A stretch of 64,000 nt of DNA from Nocardioides mangrovicus (GTDB lineage Bacteria > Actinomycetota > Actinomycetes > Propionibacteriales > Nocardioidaceae). Below, piece by piece: positions 25,358 through 34,885 of the stretch. Position 1 is the stretch's first letter, and each line of letters opens with the position of its first letter. The stretch spans positions 1,037,371 through 1,101,370 of the forward strand of contig NZ_RDBE01000010.1 of the NCBI RefSeq assembly GCF_003674065.1, in the 5' to 3' direction. A program made the translations under genes and the position numbers. The notes under the pieces were generated by a model. That model worked only from the letters and a program-made list of their open reading frames with translations. It had not been told where the DNA came from and did no database searches.

Positions 25358-26800
25358 ATGACCACGACCGTCGAGCGCGCAACGACGAGACCCCGACCCC
25401 ACTGGATCGACGACTGGCGCCCGGAGGAGCCCGACTTCTGGGCGCAGACCGGGCACCGGGTGGCGCGACGCAACCTGGGCTGGTCGATCTTCGCCGAGCA
25501 CCTCGGCTTCTCGGTATGGCTGATCTGGAGCGTCAGCTCGGCGCTGCTGGCCGCGATGGGCTTCGACTTCAGCGCCCAGCAGCTGTTCTTCCTGGTGGCC
25601 CTGCCCAACCTGGTGGGCTCGCTGCTGCGGCTGCCCTACACCTTCGCCGTGCCGCGGTTCGGCGGCCGCAACTGGACCATCATCAGCGCGGCGATGCTGC
25701 TGATCCCCACGGTCGGGTTCGCGATCGCGGTGCAGAACCCGGGCACGCCCTACTGGGCGTTCTGCCTGATCGCGGCCACCGCCGGCTTCGGCGGCGGCAA
25801 CTTCGCCTCCTCGATGGCCAACATCAACTTCTTCTACCCCGCTGAGAAGAAGGGCGCGGCGCTGGGCCTCAACGCCGCCGGCGGCAACCTGGGCGTCTCG
25901 ATCATCCAGCTCCTGCTGCCGGTCTTCGTCGGCAGCGCGGGCATCTTCGGACTGGTCAAGGCCAGCGAGGGCGGCGTGCACCTGGGCACCGCGGGCTGGA
26001 TCTACGCGGGCCTGGCGGTGGCGGCGACGATCGCTGCCTACCTGTTCATGGACAACCTCTCGGTGGTGCGCTCGGCCCCCCGCGAGCAGCTGGCGGTGGT
26101 CAAGGAGCCCCACACCTGGGTGATGGCGCTGCTCTACATCGGCACCTTCGGCTCCTTCATCGGCTACTCCGCGGCCATGCCGCTGCTGATCAAGCTGAAC
26201 TTCTGGGTCGCCGACCCGGCGCCGCTGGGCACCGGCATCTACTTCGCCTACTTCGCCTTCCTCGGAGCCGGCGTGGGCTCGGCCACCCGCCCGCTGGGTG
26301 GCTGGCTGGCCGATCGTCTCGGCGGCGCGAAGGTCACGCTGGCCGCCTTCGTGGGGATGATCGTGTTCACCCTGGCCGTGCTGTGGACGCTGCTGCAGCT
26401 CACGCCCAACCCGCAGGCCAGCACGGCGATCGCCGCCGACAACAAGTCCTGGTTCGGCTGGTTCCTGGTCTTCTTCCTGCTCGTCTTCGCGGCCACGGGC
26501 ATTGGCAACGGGTCGGTCTACAAGATGATCCCGGCGATCTTCCGCGCCAGGCTCGGCGCCGGTCGCGCGGCCACGCAGCAGGCCTCGGCGGCGCTGGGCG
26601 TCGTCGGTGCGGTGGGGGCGCTCGGCGGGTTCCTCATCCCGATCGCCTTCACTGCGCCGTGGGTGGACAACGCGTTCTCGGCCACGAAGCAGGCGTTCGT
26701 GATCTTCACCGTCTACTACGTGCTCTGCGCGATCGCGTGCTTCGCGGTGTACGTGCGCCGCCGCGCCACGGCGACCAGCCTGGCCGGCGCCACGATCTGA
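25358..26800 (+). CDS. narK: nitrate/nitrite transporter, NarK/NasA-type MFS
   Basis: 480 residues, about twelve helices. The nitrate-porter signatures are present: GFGGGNFASSMANINFFYP in helix 5 and ATGIGNGSVYKMIPAIF in helix 11, both glycine-rich motifs around the substrate site, with conserved arginine in LVGSLLRLPYTFAVPRFGGRNW. It imports nitrate (or exchanges nitrite). ATG has a strong ribosome binding site (GGAGG, 7 nt). It is the first gene of the seven-gene nitrate assimilation operon, followed after 1 bp by the reductase. Confidence 0.95.
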   Translation: MTTTVERATTRPRPHWIDDWRPEEPDFWAQTGHRVARRNLGWSIFAEHLGFSVWLIWSVSSALLAAMGFDFSAQQLFFLVALPNLVGSLLRLPYTFAVPRFGGRNWTIISAAMLLIPTVGFAIAVQNPGTPYWAFCLIAATAGFGGGNFASSMANINFFYPAEKKGAALGLNAAGGNLGVSIIQLLLPVFVGSAGIFGLVKASEGGVHLGTAGWIYAGLAVAATIAAYLFMDNLSVVRSAPREQLAVVKEPHTWVMALLYIGTFGSFIGYSAAMPLLIKLNFWVADPAPLGTGIYFAYFAFLGAGVGSATRPLGGWLADRLGGAKVTLAAFVGMIVFTLAVLWTLLQLTPNPQASTAIAADNKSWFGWFLVFFLLVFAATGIGNGSVYKMIPAIFRARLGAGRAATQQASAALGVVGAVGALGGFLIPIAFTAPWVDNAFSATKQAFVIFTVYYVLCAIACFAVYVRRRATATSLAGATI

Positions 26801-26801
26801 G

Positions 26802-28838
26802 GTGACCCACACCCACTGCCCCTACTGCAGCCTCCAGTGCGGGATGGTCCTCGAGGGACGTCGCGCACTGGAGGTGCAGGCGTGGCCGGAGTTCCCGGTC
26901 AACGAGGGTCGGCTGTGCCGCAAGGGCTGGACGGCCACGGGGCTGCGCGGTCACCGCGAGCGGCTCACCTCGCCGCTGGTCCGCGACCGTGACACCGGCG
27001 AGCTGCGCGCGGTCTCCTGGGACGAGGCGCTCGACCTGGTGGCCGACCGGCTGAGCGCGATCCGCGACGAGCACGGCGCCGATGCCGTGGGCGTGTTCGG
27101 CGGCGGCGGGCTGACCAACGAGAAGGCCTACACGCTGGGCAAGTTCGCGCGCGTCGTTCTCGGCACCAGCCAGGTCGACTACAACGGCCGCTGGTGCATG
27201 AGCTCGGCGGCGTCCGCGGCCAACCTCGCCTTCGGGCTCGACCGCGGGCTGCCGTTCCCGCTCGCCGACATCGAGCACACCGACGTCCTGGTCCTGGTCG
27301 GCTCCAACCTGGCCGAGACGATGCCGCCGGCCGCGCGCCACCTCGACCGGCTGCACGAGAACGGCGGCACGGTGGTGGTCGTCGACCCGCGGCGGACGCC
27401 GACGGCGGAGCGGGCCGACCTCTTCGTCCAACCGGTGCCCGGCACGGACCTCGCGCTGGCGCTGGGCGTGCTGCACCTGCTCGACGCCGCCGGCGCCGTC
27501 GACGAGGACTACGTCGCCGAGCGGACCTCCGGGTTCGCCGAGGTGCGCGGCTCCCTGGCCGCCTGGTGGCCCGAGCGCGTCGAGCGGGTCACCGGCGTCG
27601 CCGCCGAGCAGCTGCGCGCCCTGTGCGAGCTGCTCGCCTCGGCCGACAAGGTCACCGTGCTCACCGCCCGCGGGGCCGAGCAGCACAGCACCGGCACCGA
27701 CACGGTGCTGGCCTGGATCAACGTCGCCCTCGCCCTAGGCATGTGCGGCACCCCTTACGCCGGCTACGGCTGCCTGACCGGCCAGGGCAACGGGCAGGGC
27801 GGCCGTGAGCACGGCCAGAAGGCCGACCAGCTGCCCGGCTACCGCATGATCGACGACCCGCAGGCCCGCGAGCACGTCGCCCGGGTGTGGGGGGTCGAGC
27901 CCGGGTCGCTGCCCGGGAAGGGACGCTCGGCCACCGAGCTGCTCGACGCACTGGGCCGCCCCGACGGGCCACGGGCCCTGCTGGTGCTGGGCTCCAACCC
28001 CGTGGTCTCGGCGCCCAACGCCCACCACGTGGCCGAGCGGCTGGCCGCGCTCGACCTGCTCGTGGTGGCCGACGTGGTGATGTCCGAGACGGCCGCGCGC
28101 GCCGACGTCGTGTTGCCCGTGACGCAGTGGGCCGAGGAGACCGGCACCATGACCAACCTCGAGGGCCGGGTGATCCTGCGCGAGCAGGCGGTCGAGCCGC
28201 CGGCCGGGGTGCGCAGCGACCTGGAGCTGCTGGCCGGTCTCGCCGAGCGGCTCGGCGTGCGGCTCGAGTCCGACCCCGTGGCGGTCTTCGCCGAGCTCGG
28301 GCGCGCCTCGGCCGGCGGCCGCGCCGACTACGCCGGCATCGACCACGCCAGGATCCGCGCCGAGCACGGCGTCTTCTGGCCCTGCCCGGCACCCGACCAC
28401 CCGGGCACGCCGCGGATGTTCACCGACCGGTTCGCCCACGAGGACGGCCGGGCCCGGTTCAGCGTGGTGGAGCACCGCGGCGCCGACGAGCAGCCGGACG
28501 CCGCGTACCCGCTGCACCTGACCACCGGTCGCGTGCTGGCGCAGTACCAGTCCGGCGCCCAGACCCGCCGGATCGCCGAGCTGGCCGACGACGGACCGTT
28601 CGTCGAGCTGCACCCGTTCCTGGCCGACCGGATCGGCGCCCACGACGGCGACCCGGTGGTCGTGACGACCCGGCGCGGCCAGCTGAGGGCGCCGGCGCGC
28701 GTGGTCACCACGATCCGTCCCGACACCCTCTTCGTGCCGTTCCACTGGGTCGGGGCCAACCTGCTGACCAACGACGCCCTCGACCCGACCAGCCGGATGC
28801 CGGAGTTCAAGGCGTGCGCGGCGGCGGTGCGGACGTGA
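26802..28838 (+). CDS. nasA: assimilatory nitrate reductase, molybdopterin catalytic subunit
   Basis: 678 residues of the Mo-bisPGD family. The N-terminal [4Fe-4S] ligands are CPYCSLQCG and CRKGW. Molybdopterin domains follow (DYNGRWCMSSAASA, GSNLAETMPP, VVDPRRTPTAERADLF, TGQGNGQGGREHGQKADQLPG in parts) and the C-terminal cofactor domain has LTTGRVLAQYQSGAQTRR. It reduces nitrate to nitrite in the cytoplasm. GTG starts 1 bp after narK. The missing electron input is probably supplied by the FAD/[2Fe-2S] protein encoded next, which overlaps by 4 bp. Confidence 0.93.
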   Translation: MTHTHCPYCSLQCGMVLEGRRALEVQAWPEFPVNEGRLCRKGWTATGLRGHRERLTSPLVRDRDTGELRAVSWDEALDLVADRLSAIRDEHGADAVGVFGGGGLTNEKAYTLGKFARVVLGTSQVDYNGRWCMSSAASAANLAFGLDRGLPFPLADIEHTDVLVLVGSNLAETMPPAARHLDRLHENGGTVVVVDPRRTPTAERADLFVQPVPGTDLALALGVLHLLDAAGAVDEDYVAERTSGFAEVRGSLAAWWPERVERVTGVAAEQLRALCELLASADKVTVLTARGAEQHSTGTDTVLAWINVALALGMCGTPYAGYGCLTGQGNGQGGREHGQKADQLPGYRMIDDPQAREHVARVWGVEPGSLPGKGRSATELLDALGRPDGPRALLVLGSNPVVSAPNAHHVAERLAALDLLVVADVVMSETAARADVVLPVTQWAEETGTMTNLEGRVILREQAVEPPAGVRSDLELLAGLAERLGVRLESDPVAVFAELGRASAGGRADYAGIDHARIRAEHGVFWPCPAPDHPGTPRMFTDRFAHEDGRARFSVVEHRGADEQPDAAYPLHLTTGRVLAQYQSGAQTRRIAELADDGPFVELHPFLADRIGAHDGDPVVVTTRRGQLRAPARVVTTIRPDTLFVPFHWVGANLLTNDALDPTSRMPEFKACAAAVRT

Positions 28839-30217
28839 GGCGGCTGGTGGTGGTGGGCCACGGCATGGCCGCCACGCGGCTGGTCGAGGAGCTGGTGGCG
28901 CTCGGGAGCAGCGACGAGATCACCGTGGTCGGCGACGAGCCGGGCCCGGCCTACAACCGCATCCTGCTCTCGGCGGTGCTCGAGGGCAGCCACGCCGAGG
29001 AGGCGCTGACGCTGCGCGACACCGGCTGGTACGCCGGGCACGGCGTCAGGCTGGTGGGTGGCACCCGCGTCGACGAGCTCGATCGCGCCGGCCGCCAGGT
29101 GGTGCTGGCCGACGGGAGCCGGCTGCCCTACGACCACCTCGTGCTGGCCACCGGCGCCAACCCCACCCTGCCCCCGATGCGTGGCCTGGTGCGCCGCGAC
29201 GGGCGGCTCCACGAGCGGGTGCACGCCTTCCGCAGCCTCGCCGACTGCCGACGGCTGCTCGAGGCGCTGCCCGCGGCCCGGCGGGCCGTGGTCGTCGGCG
29301 GCGGCCTGCTCGGGCTGCAGGTCGCGCGGGCGCTGTCGGTCCGCGGCGTCCTGGTCGAGGTGGTGGAGGGCGGCGACCACCTGCTGCGCAGCCAGGTCGG
29401 CCCGCGCGCGGGCTCGGTGCTGCAGCGCAGCCTGACCCGGCTCGGTACCGCGGTCTACCTCGGCGCCCGCGGCGTGCGGCTGACCGAGGCGGGCGTGGTG
29501 CTCGACAACGGCTACGTCCTCGAGACCGATCTCGTGGTGATCACCGCCGGCGGGCGGCCGGCCGCCTCGCTGGCTCGCCGTGCCGGGCTGACGGTGCGCC
29601 GCGGCGTCGTCGTCGACGACCACCTCACCTCACCCGACGACCCCCGTGTCCACGCGATCGGGGACTGCGCGGAGCACGAGGGCCGGGTGAGCGGGTTCGT
29701 GCCGCCGGCCTGGGAGCAGGCGAGCATCCTGGCCCGGCGGCTGGCCGGCCACGACGTCTGCTACTCCGGCGCCCGGTCCGTCGTGCGGCTGCGGGCCAGC
29801 GACCTCGACGTCGCCGTGCTCGGCGATCCCGAGCACGAGCCGGGCGAGGTGGTCGAGATCGCCAATCCGGTCGCCGGCTCGCACCGCAAGCTCGTCGTGC
29901 GCGAGGGCCGCGTGGTCGCGGCCAGCCTGGTCGGCGACCTCTCGCAGGTCGGCCTGCTCACCCAGCACTTCGACCGCGGCACGGTGCTCGGCCCGCGCGA
30001 GCCCGGGTCGCTGCTGCTGCCCGACCGGCCCGCGGCCCCGCGAGCGATCCCCGACGACGCCGAGGTCTGCGCCTGCGCCGGCGTCAGCGCCGCCCGGATC
30101 CGCAGCTGCCGCACCGTCGAGGACGCGCGGCGCACCACCCGCGCCGGCACCGGCTGCGGCGGGTGCGCCGACGTCGTCCGCCAGCTCGTCGCCACCACAG
30201 AGAGGCACCCCGTATGA
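28835..30217 (+). CDS. FAD-dependent oxidoreductase with C-terminal BFD-like [2Fe-2S] domain (nitrate reductase electron transfer)
   Basis: 460 residues. Rossmann motifs VVVGHGMAATRLVEEL (FAD) and AVVVGGGLLGLQVARAL (NAD(P)H), the FAD-binding HAIGDCAEHEG, then a C-terminal bacterioferritin-associated-ferredoxin-like domain with CACAGVSA and TGCGGC supplying four cysteines. This is the architecture of NasB/NirB N-terminal halves without the siroheme part. It most likely passes electrons from NAD(P)H to the nitrate reductase. GTG overlaps the reductase stop and its own stop overlaps nirB, each by 4 bp. Confidence 0.88.
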   Translation: MRRLVVVGHGMAATRLVEELVALGSSDEITVVGDEPGPAYNRILLSAVLEGSHAEEALTLRDTGWYAGHGVRLVGGTRVDELDRAGRQVVLADGSRLPYDHLVLATGANPTLPPMRGLVRRDGRLHERVHAFRSLADCRRLLEALPAARRAVVVGGGLLGLQVARALSVRGVLVEVVEGGDHLLRSQVGPRAGSVLQRSLTRLGTAVYLGARGVRLTEAGVVLDNGYVLETDLVVITAGGRPAASLARRAGLTVRRGVVVDDHLTSPDDPRVHAIGDCAEHEGRVSGFVPPAWEQASILARRLAGHDVCYSGARSVVRLRASDLDVAVLGDPEHEPGEVVEIANPVAGSHRKLVVREGRVVAASLVGDLSQVGLLTQHFDRGTVLGPREPGSLLLPDRPAAPRAIPDDAEVCACAGVSAARIRSCRTVEDARRTTRAGTGCGGCADVVRQLVATTERHPV

Positions 30218-32760
30218 CCCACCGCCAGCGCATCGTCGTCCTCGGCCACGGCATGGTCGGACACCGTTTCGTCCAGGCCGCCTGCGAGCGCGGACTGACC
30301 GAGACCTACGACATCGTCGTGGTGGGTGAGGAGCCGCGTACGGCCTACGACCGCGTGGGGCTCACCTCGTTCTTCGAGAAGGGGGCCGACGCGCTCGCGC
30401 TGCTGGTCGACGACACCTACCCCGACCCACGCGTGCGGCTGATGACCGGGGTCGAGGCGACCGACGTGGACCTCGCCGAGCGCACGGTGGCGCTCAGCGA
30501 CGGGGAGTCGATCGGCTACGACCAGCTCGTGCTGGCCACGGGCTCGGCGCCGTTCGTGCCGCCGGTGCCCGGGCGCGACCTCGAGGGCTGCTTCGTCTAC
30601 CGCACCATCGAGGACCTCGAGCGCATCCGCGAGGCCTCGCGGGAGGCGAGCACCGGCGTCGTCATCGGCGGCGGTCTGCTCGGGCTGGAGGCCGCGAACG
30701 CGCTGGTGCAGCTGGGTCTGGACACCCACGTCGTCGAGATGGCACCGCGCCTGATGCCCGCCCAGCTCGACGACGGTGGCGGCACGGCCCTGCTGCGCCA
30801 CATCGAGGGCCTCGGCCTGCACGTGCACACCGACGCCCGCACCGAGGAGGTCGTCGGTGCCGAGGGCCGGGTGAGGGGGCTGCGGCTCGCCGAGGGCGAG
30901 ATCGAGGCCGACGTCGTGGTCTTCTCCGCCGGCATCCGCCCGCGCGACCAGCTGGCCCGCGCCGCCGGCCTGGCCGTGGGGGAGCGCGGCGGCGTCGTGG
31001 TCGACCACCAGTGCCGCACCGAGGACGAGCACGTGTGGGCGATCGGTGAGTGCGCTGCTCCCGGCGGGATCTGCTACGGCCTGGTCGCGCCGGGGTACAC
31101 GATGGCCGAGGTGACCGTCGACGCGATGCTCGGCGGCGAGGGCCGGTTCGACGAGGCCGACATGTCGACCAAGCTGAAGCTGCTCGACGTCGACGTGGCC
31201 TCGTTCGGTGATGCCTTCGCCACCACGCCCGGCGCGCTGGAGCTGGTCTTCGCCGACGCCGTCGGCGGGCTGTACAAGAAGCTGGTCGTGGCCGACCACC
31301 CCTCGGGGCAGGGGCTCCGGCTGCTCGGCGGCATCCTCGTGGGCGACGCCTCGGCGTACGGCTCGCTGCGGCCGATGGTGGCCAGCGACCTCGCGCTGCC
31401 CGAGAACCCCGAGGAGCTGATCCTGCCCGCGGGCCGCGCCGTGGCCGACGTCGGCCTGCCCGACGAGGCGCAGGTCTGCTCGTGCAACGACGTCACCAAG
31501 GGCGCCATCCTCGCCGCCACCGACGCCGGCTGCGAGGACGCCGCCTGCGTCACGCGCTGCACCCGGGCCGGGTCGACCTGCGGCACGTGCAAGCCGCTGG
31601 TGAAGAAGATCGTCGAGGACCACTTCGCCGAGCAGGGCAAGCAGGTGGACCGGTCGCTGTGCGAGCACTTCCCCCTCACCCGCCAGGAGCTGTGGGACGT
31701 CGTCGCGGTGCACGGCTACACCAGCTTCGACGAGGTGGTCGAGGCTCACGGCTCGGGCCGCGGCTGCGACCTGTGCAAGCCCGCGGTGGCCTCGATCCTG
31801 GCCACCCAGGTGGGCCAGCACGTGCTCGGTAGGGGCCGTCGCACCCTGCAGGACACCAACGACGCCTACCTGGCCAACCTGCAGCGCAACGGTAGCTACT
31901 CGGTGGTCCCCCGGGTGCCGGGCGGCGAGATCACGCCGGAGAAGCTGATCGCGATCGGCGAGGTGGCCCGCGACTTCGGGCTCTACACCAAGATCACGGG
32001 CGGGCAGCGCATCGACATGTTCGGCGCGCGGATGGAGCAGCTGCCCGCGATCTGGCGGCGCCTGGTCGACGCCGGCATGGAGTCGGGGCAGGCCTACGGC
32101 AAGGCGCTGCGCACGGTGAAGTCGTGCGTCGGGCAGAGCTGGTGCCGCTACGGCGTGCAGGACTCCACGTCGCTGGCCATCGAGCTCGAGCTGCGCTACC
32201 GCGGGCTGCGGTCGCCGCACAAGGTGAAGGCGGGCGTCAGCGGCTGCGCGCGCGAGTGCGCCGAGGCGCGCTCGAAGGACTTCGGTGTCATCGCGACCGA
32301 GAAGGGCTGGAACCTCTACGTCGCGGGCAACGGCGGCTACAACCCCGTCCACGCCCAGCTCCTGGCCCAGGACCTCGACAAGCAGACCCTCATCAGCTAC
32401 ATCGACCGCTTCCTCATGTACTACTGCCGCACAGCCGACCGGCTGCAGCGCACGGCCCCGTGGGTCGCCTCGCTCGACGGCGGCCTGGAGCGGGTGCGCG
32501 AGGTCGTCGTCGACGACTCGCTGGGCCTCGGCTCGGAGCTGGAGGCGGCGATGGCGCGCCACGTCGGCGACTACGTCGATGAGTGGCAGGCGACGCTGGA
32601 GGACCCCGAGAAGCTGGCCCGGTTCGTCTCCTTCGTCAACGCCCCCGACGTCCCGGACGCGAACATCACCTTCACCCAGGAGCGCGACCAGACCACGCCG
32701 GCCGACTCCGAGGGCCCGGTGGTCATCGCCGCCGAGATCTCGGTGGGAGCGCCGCAGTGA
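30214..32760 (+). CDS. nirB: nitrite reductase [NAD(P)H] large subunit
   Basis: 848 residues. FAD/NAD domains (VVLGHGMVGHRFVQA, GVVIGGGLLGLEAANAL, AIGECAAPGG), two BFD-like [2Fe-2S] segments (CSCNDVTKGA ... STCGTCKPL and GRGCDLCKPA), a nitrite/sulfite ferredoxin-like domain, then the siroheme-[4Fe-4S] site with SCVGQSWCRYG and VSGCARECAEA. It reduces nitrite to ammonium with six electrons from NAD(P)H. ATG 30214 overlaps the preceding stop by 4 bp; nirD follows with the same kind of overlap. Confidence 0.96.
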   Translation: MTHRQRIVVLGHGMVGHRFVQAACERGLTETYDIVVVGEEPRTAYDRVGLTSFFEKGADALALLVDDTYPDPRVRLMTGVEATDVDLAERTVALSDGESIGYDQLVLATGSAPFVPPVPGRDLEGCFVYRTIEDLERIREASREASTGVVIGGGLLGLEAANALVQLGLDTHVVEMAPRLMPAQLDDGGGTALLRHIEGLGLHVHTDARTEEVVGAEGRVRGLRLAEGEIEADVVVFSAGIRPRDQLARAAGLAVGERGGVVVDHQCRTEDEHVWAIGECAAPGGICYGLVAPGYTMAEVTVDAMLGGEGRFDEADMSTKLKLLDVDVASFGDAFATTPGALELVFADAVGGLYKKLVVADHPSGQGLRLLGGILVGDASAYGSLRPMVASDLALPENPEELILPAGRAVADVGLPDEAQVCSCNDVTKGAILAATDAGCEDAACVTRCTRAGSTCGTCKPLVKKIVEDHFAEQGKQVDRSLCEHFPLTRQELWDVVAVHGYTSFDEVVEAHGSGRGCDLCKPAVASILATQVGQHVLGRGRRTLQDTNDAYLANLQRNGSYSVVPRVPGGEITPEKLIAIGEVARDFGLYTKITGGQRIDMFGARMEQLPAIWRRLVDAGMESGQAYGKALRTVKSCVGQSWCRYGVQDSTSLAIELELRYRGLRSPHKVKAGVSGCARECAEARSKDFGVIATEKGWNLYVAGNGGYNPVHAQLLAQDLDKQTLISYIDRFLMYYCRTADRLQRTAPWVASLDGGLERVREVVVDDSLGLGSELEAAMARHVGDYVDEWQATLEDPEKLARFVSFVNAPDVPDANITFTQERDQTTPADSEGPVVIAAEISVGAPQ

Positions 32761-33116
32761 GCGGGGAGGGGGAGTGGGTCGCGGTGTGCGGGATCGACCG
32801 GATCGACCCCGAGGGCGGGGTGGCCGCACTCGTGCACGGCGAGGCGGTGGCGGTGATCCGCACCTACGACGACGTGGTCTACGCGTTGTCGAACTATGAT
32901 CCGTTCTCCCACGCCTCGGTCCTGGCCCGGGGCATCGTGGGCACCCGCACGCTGGACGGCGACGAGGTGCCCTTCGTGGCCTCGCCGATGCACAAGCAGG
33001 CCTTCGACCTGCGGACCGGGCAGTGCCTCGACGACGAGGCCGTCAGCGTTCCCACCTACGAGGTCCGGGTCAGCGAGGGACAGGTGCTGATCGGCGGGAG
33101 GAGAGAGGCGACGTGA
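32757..33116 (+). CDS. nirD: nitrite reductase [NAD(P)H] small subunit
   Basis: 119 residues with a Rieske-type fold (VVYALSNYDPFS, VASPMHKQAFDLRTGQCLDD). As usual for NirD, the Cys-His pairs that hold a Rieske cluster are absent, so it is a structural or regulatory partner of NirB, not an electron carrier. GTG overlaps nirB by 4 bp and the stop overlaps the nnaR-like gene by 4 bp. Confidence 0.95.
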   Translation: MSGEGEWVAVCGIDRIDPEGGVAALVHGEAVAVIRTYDDVVYALSNYDPFSHASVLARGIVGTRTLDGDEVPFVASPMHKQAFDLRTGQCLDDEAVSVPTYEVRVSEGQVLIGGRREAT

Positions 33117-34231
33117 GCGAACCCGAGCTCCCGCTCGCCGGGTTCACTGTCGGCGTGACCGCCGCGCGCAAGGTCGAGGAGCAGGTGACGCTGCTCGAGC
33201 GTCGCGGCGCTGCGGTGGAGTGGGCGCCCGCGCTCTCCCAGGACCCCAACCGGGTCGACGACGCCCAGCTGCGCCGCGCCACCGAGGAGGTGCTCGGCCG
33301 CCGCGTCGACCTCTTCTTGGCCACCACCGGGATCGGGATGCGCACCTGGTTCGACGCGGTGGAGGACTGGGGCATGCTCGACCGGCTCGTCGAGACGCTC
33401 GGCGCCGCCGAGATCCTGGCCCGGGGCACCAAGGCCGTCGGCGCGCTGCGCCAGCGGGGGCTGCGCGAGCTGTGGGCGCCGGCCTCCGAGCGGTTCGAGG
33501 ATGTGCTGGAGCACCTGCGCGGTCGCGACCTGACCGGGCGCCGCATCGTCGTGCAGGAGCACGGCCAGTCGCTGTCGATGGTGGCCCACGCGCTGCGCCG
33601 GCAGGGGGCCGACGTCACCACCGTGACCGTCTACCGGGTGGCCTCGGCCGAGGACCCGGGGCCGATGTTCCGGCTCGTGGACCGCATCGCCGACCGCGGT
33701 CTGGACGCCGTCACCTTCACCTCCGCGCCGGCCGTCGGCGCGGTGATGGCCGCGGCCGGGTCGGTGGGCCGCCGCGACGACGTCGTGGGGGCGTTCCAGG
33801 CCGACGTGCTCGCCTGCTGCGTCGGCCCGGTGACCTCGGAGGCGTTCGAGATGTGGGGGGTGCCGACGATCTACCCCGACCGCGCCCGTACCGCGGCCAT
33901 GGTCAAGCTGCTGGAAACCGAGCTGCCTTCCCGCGCGCGGGGGCTGCTGCTCGAGGTGGCCGGCCGGACGCTGCTCGTCCACGGCGAGGAGGTGCTCGTC
34001 GACGGGGTCGAGGTGCGGCTCTCGCCGGCCCCCTTCGCGCTGCTGCTGGCCCTGGTGGTCAACCCGGGCCAGGTCGTCTCCCGCGCCGAGCTGCGCGCCA
34101 GCCTGCCCGGCGGCGCGGCCAACACCGAGCACGCGGTGGAGATGGCCGTGGCCCGGCTCCGGGCCGGGATCGGGACCCGGCTGGTGCAGACGGTCGTCAA
34201 GCGCGGCTACCGGCTGGCGGTGGCGACGTGA
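33113..34231 (+). CDS. nnaR: uroporphyrinogen-III-synthase-like protein with C-terminal OmpR-type DNA-binding domain (NnaR)
   Basis: 372 residues. Residues about 10-265 form a HemD-like two-lobe domain (GFTVGVTAARKVEEQVTLLE, LFLATTGIGMRTWFDA, GLDAVTFTSAPAV, CVGPVTSEAFEMWG). Residues about 300-372 are an OmpR/PhoB-type winged helix (PFALLLALVVNPGQVVSR, VEMAVARLRAGIG, VVKRGYRLA). This fusion is the NnaR/Rv0260c family, described in Streptomyces and Mycobacterium as an activator of nitrate and nitrite assimilation. Its position inside the operon implies it regulates its own transcription unit. It may or may not retain synthase activity. Confidence 0.9.
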   Translation: MSEPELPLAGFTVGVTAARKVEEQVTLLERRGAAVEWAPALSQDPNRVDDAQLRRATEEVLGRRVDLFLATTGIGMRTWFDAVEDWGMLDRLVETLGAAEILARGTKAVGALRQRGLRELWAPASERFEDVLEHLRGRDLTGRRIVVQEHGQSLSMVAHALRRQGADVTTVTVYRVASAEDPGPMFRLVDRIADRGLDAVTFTSAPAVGAVMAAAGSVGRRDDVVGAFQADVLACCVGPVTSEAFEMWGVPTIYPDRARTAAMVKLLETELPSRARGLLLEVAGRTLLVHGEEVLVDGVEVRLSPAPFALLLALVVNPGQVVSRAELRASLPGGAANTEHAVEMAVARLRAGIGTRLVQTVVKRGYRLAVAT

Positions 34232-34872
34232 GGCTGGTCAGCGTCGCCCACGGCACCCGGCACGCCACCGGCAACGATGTCGCGGCGCGGATCACCGCCG
34301 CGGCGGGCGAGCGGCTGGGCGTGCCGGCGGTGGCCTCCTACGTCGAGCTGGCCGAGCCGCTGTTCGCCGACGTGATGGCGGCCGGCTCCGGCGCGGTGGT
34401 GCCGCTGCTTCTGTCCACCGGCTACCACGTGCGCCACGACCTGCCCCGCATGGTCGGCGCCGGGCTCCTGGGCCGACCGCTGGGACCCGACCCGCTGCTG
34501 GCGCAGGCGCAGGCCGAGCGGCTGCGCGAGGTCGGCGCGGAGCCGGGCCGGCCGGTGGTGCTCGTCGCCGCGGGCTCGAGCGACCCGGTTGCCGACCGCG
34601 ACCAGCGGCTCGCGGCGCAGTACCTGGGCGAGGAGTGGGGCGCGCCGGTGCAGGTGGCGACGCTGGCCGGGCGCGGCCGGCGCCCGGTCGAGGTGGTCAC
34701 GCCCGACCACGCGGTCTCGCTCTACCTGCTCTCGCCCGGCTTCTTCGCCGACCGCGCCCGTCGCGAGTCCGGGTGCGAGCTGGTCTCCGAGGTGCTCGGC
34801 GACCACCGGCTCGTCGTCGAGCTGGTGGTGCAGCGCTACCGAGCGCTCACGCAGGCGCGGGTCAGCGCCTGA
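34228..34872 (+). CDS. sirohydrochlorin chelatase/CbiX-like protein
   Basis: 214 residues with the CbiX/SirB fold: VSVAHGTRHATGN with the metal-binding histidine at the N-terminus, PLLLSTGYHVRHDLPRM with further histidines, and a second half-domain VLVAAGSSDPVADRDQ. It matches Rv0259c next to the nnaR homologue in M. tuberculosis. The likely role is ferrochelation to make siroheme for NirB, although a cobalt chelatase is possible. Last gene of the operon, 4-bp overlap with nnaR, and it ends 13 bp from the convergent acs stop. Confidence 0.88.
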   Translation: MRLVSVAHGTRHATGNDVAARITAAAGERLGVPAVASYVELAEPLFADVMAAGSGAVVPLLLSTGYHVRHDLPRMVGAGLLGRPLGPDPLLAQAQAERLREVGAEPGRPVVLVAAGSSDPVADRDQRLAAQYLGEEWGAPVQVATLAGRGRRPVEVVTPDHAVSLYLLSPGFFADRARRESGCELVSEVLGDHRLVVELVVQRYRALTQARVSA

Positions 34873-34885
34873 GCGCTCCGCGCGG

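Noticed and set aside
29761-32829. 1022-codon open frame on the minus strand across nirB
   Set aside because: Shadow of nirB; no recognisable domain and codon pattern of an antisense frame.
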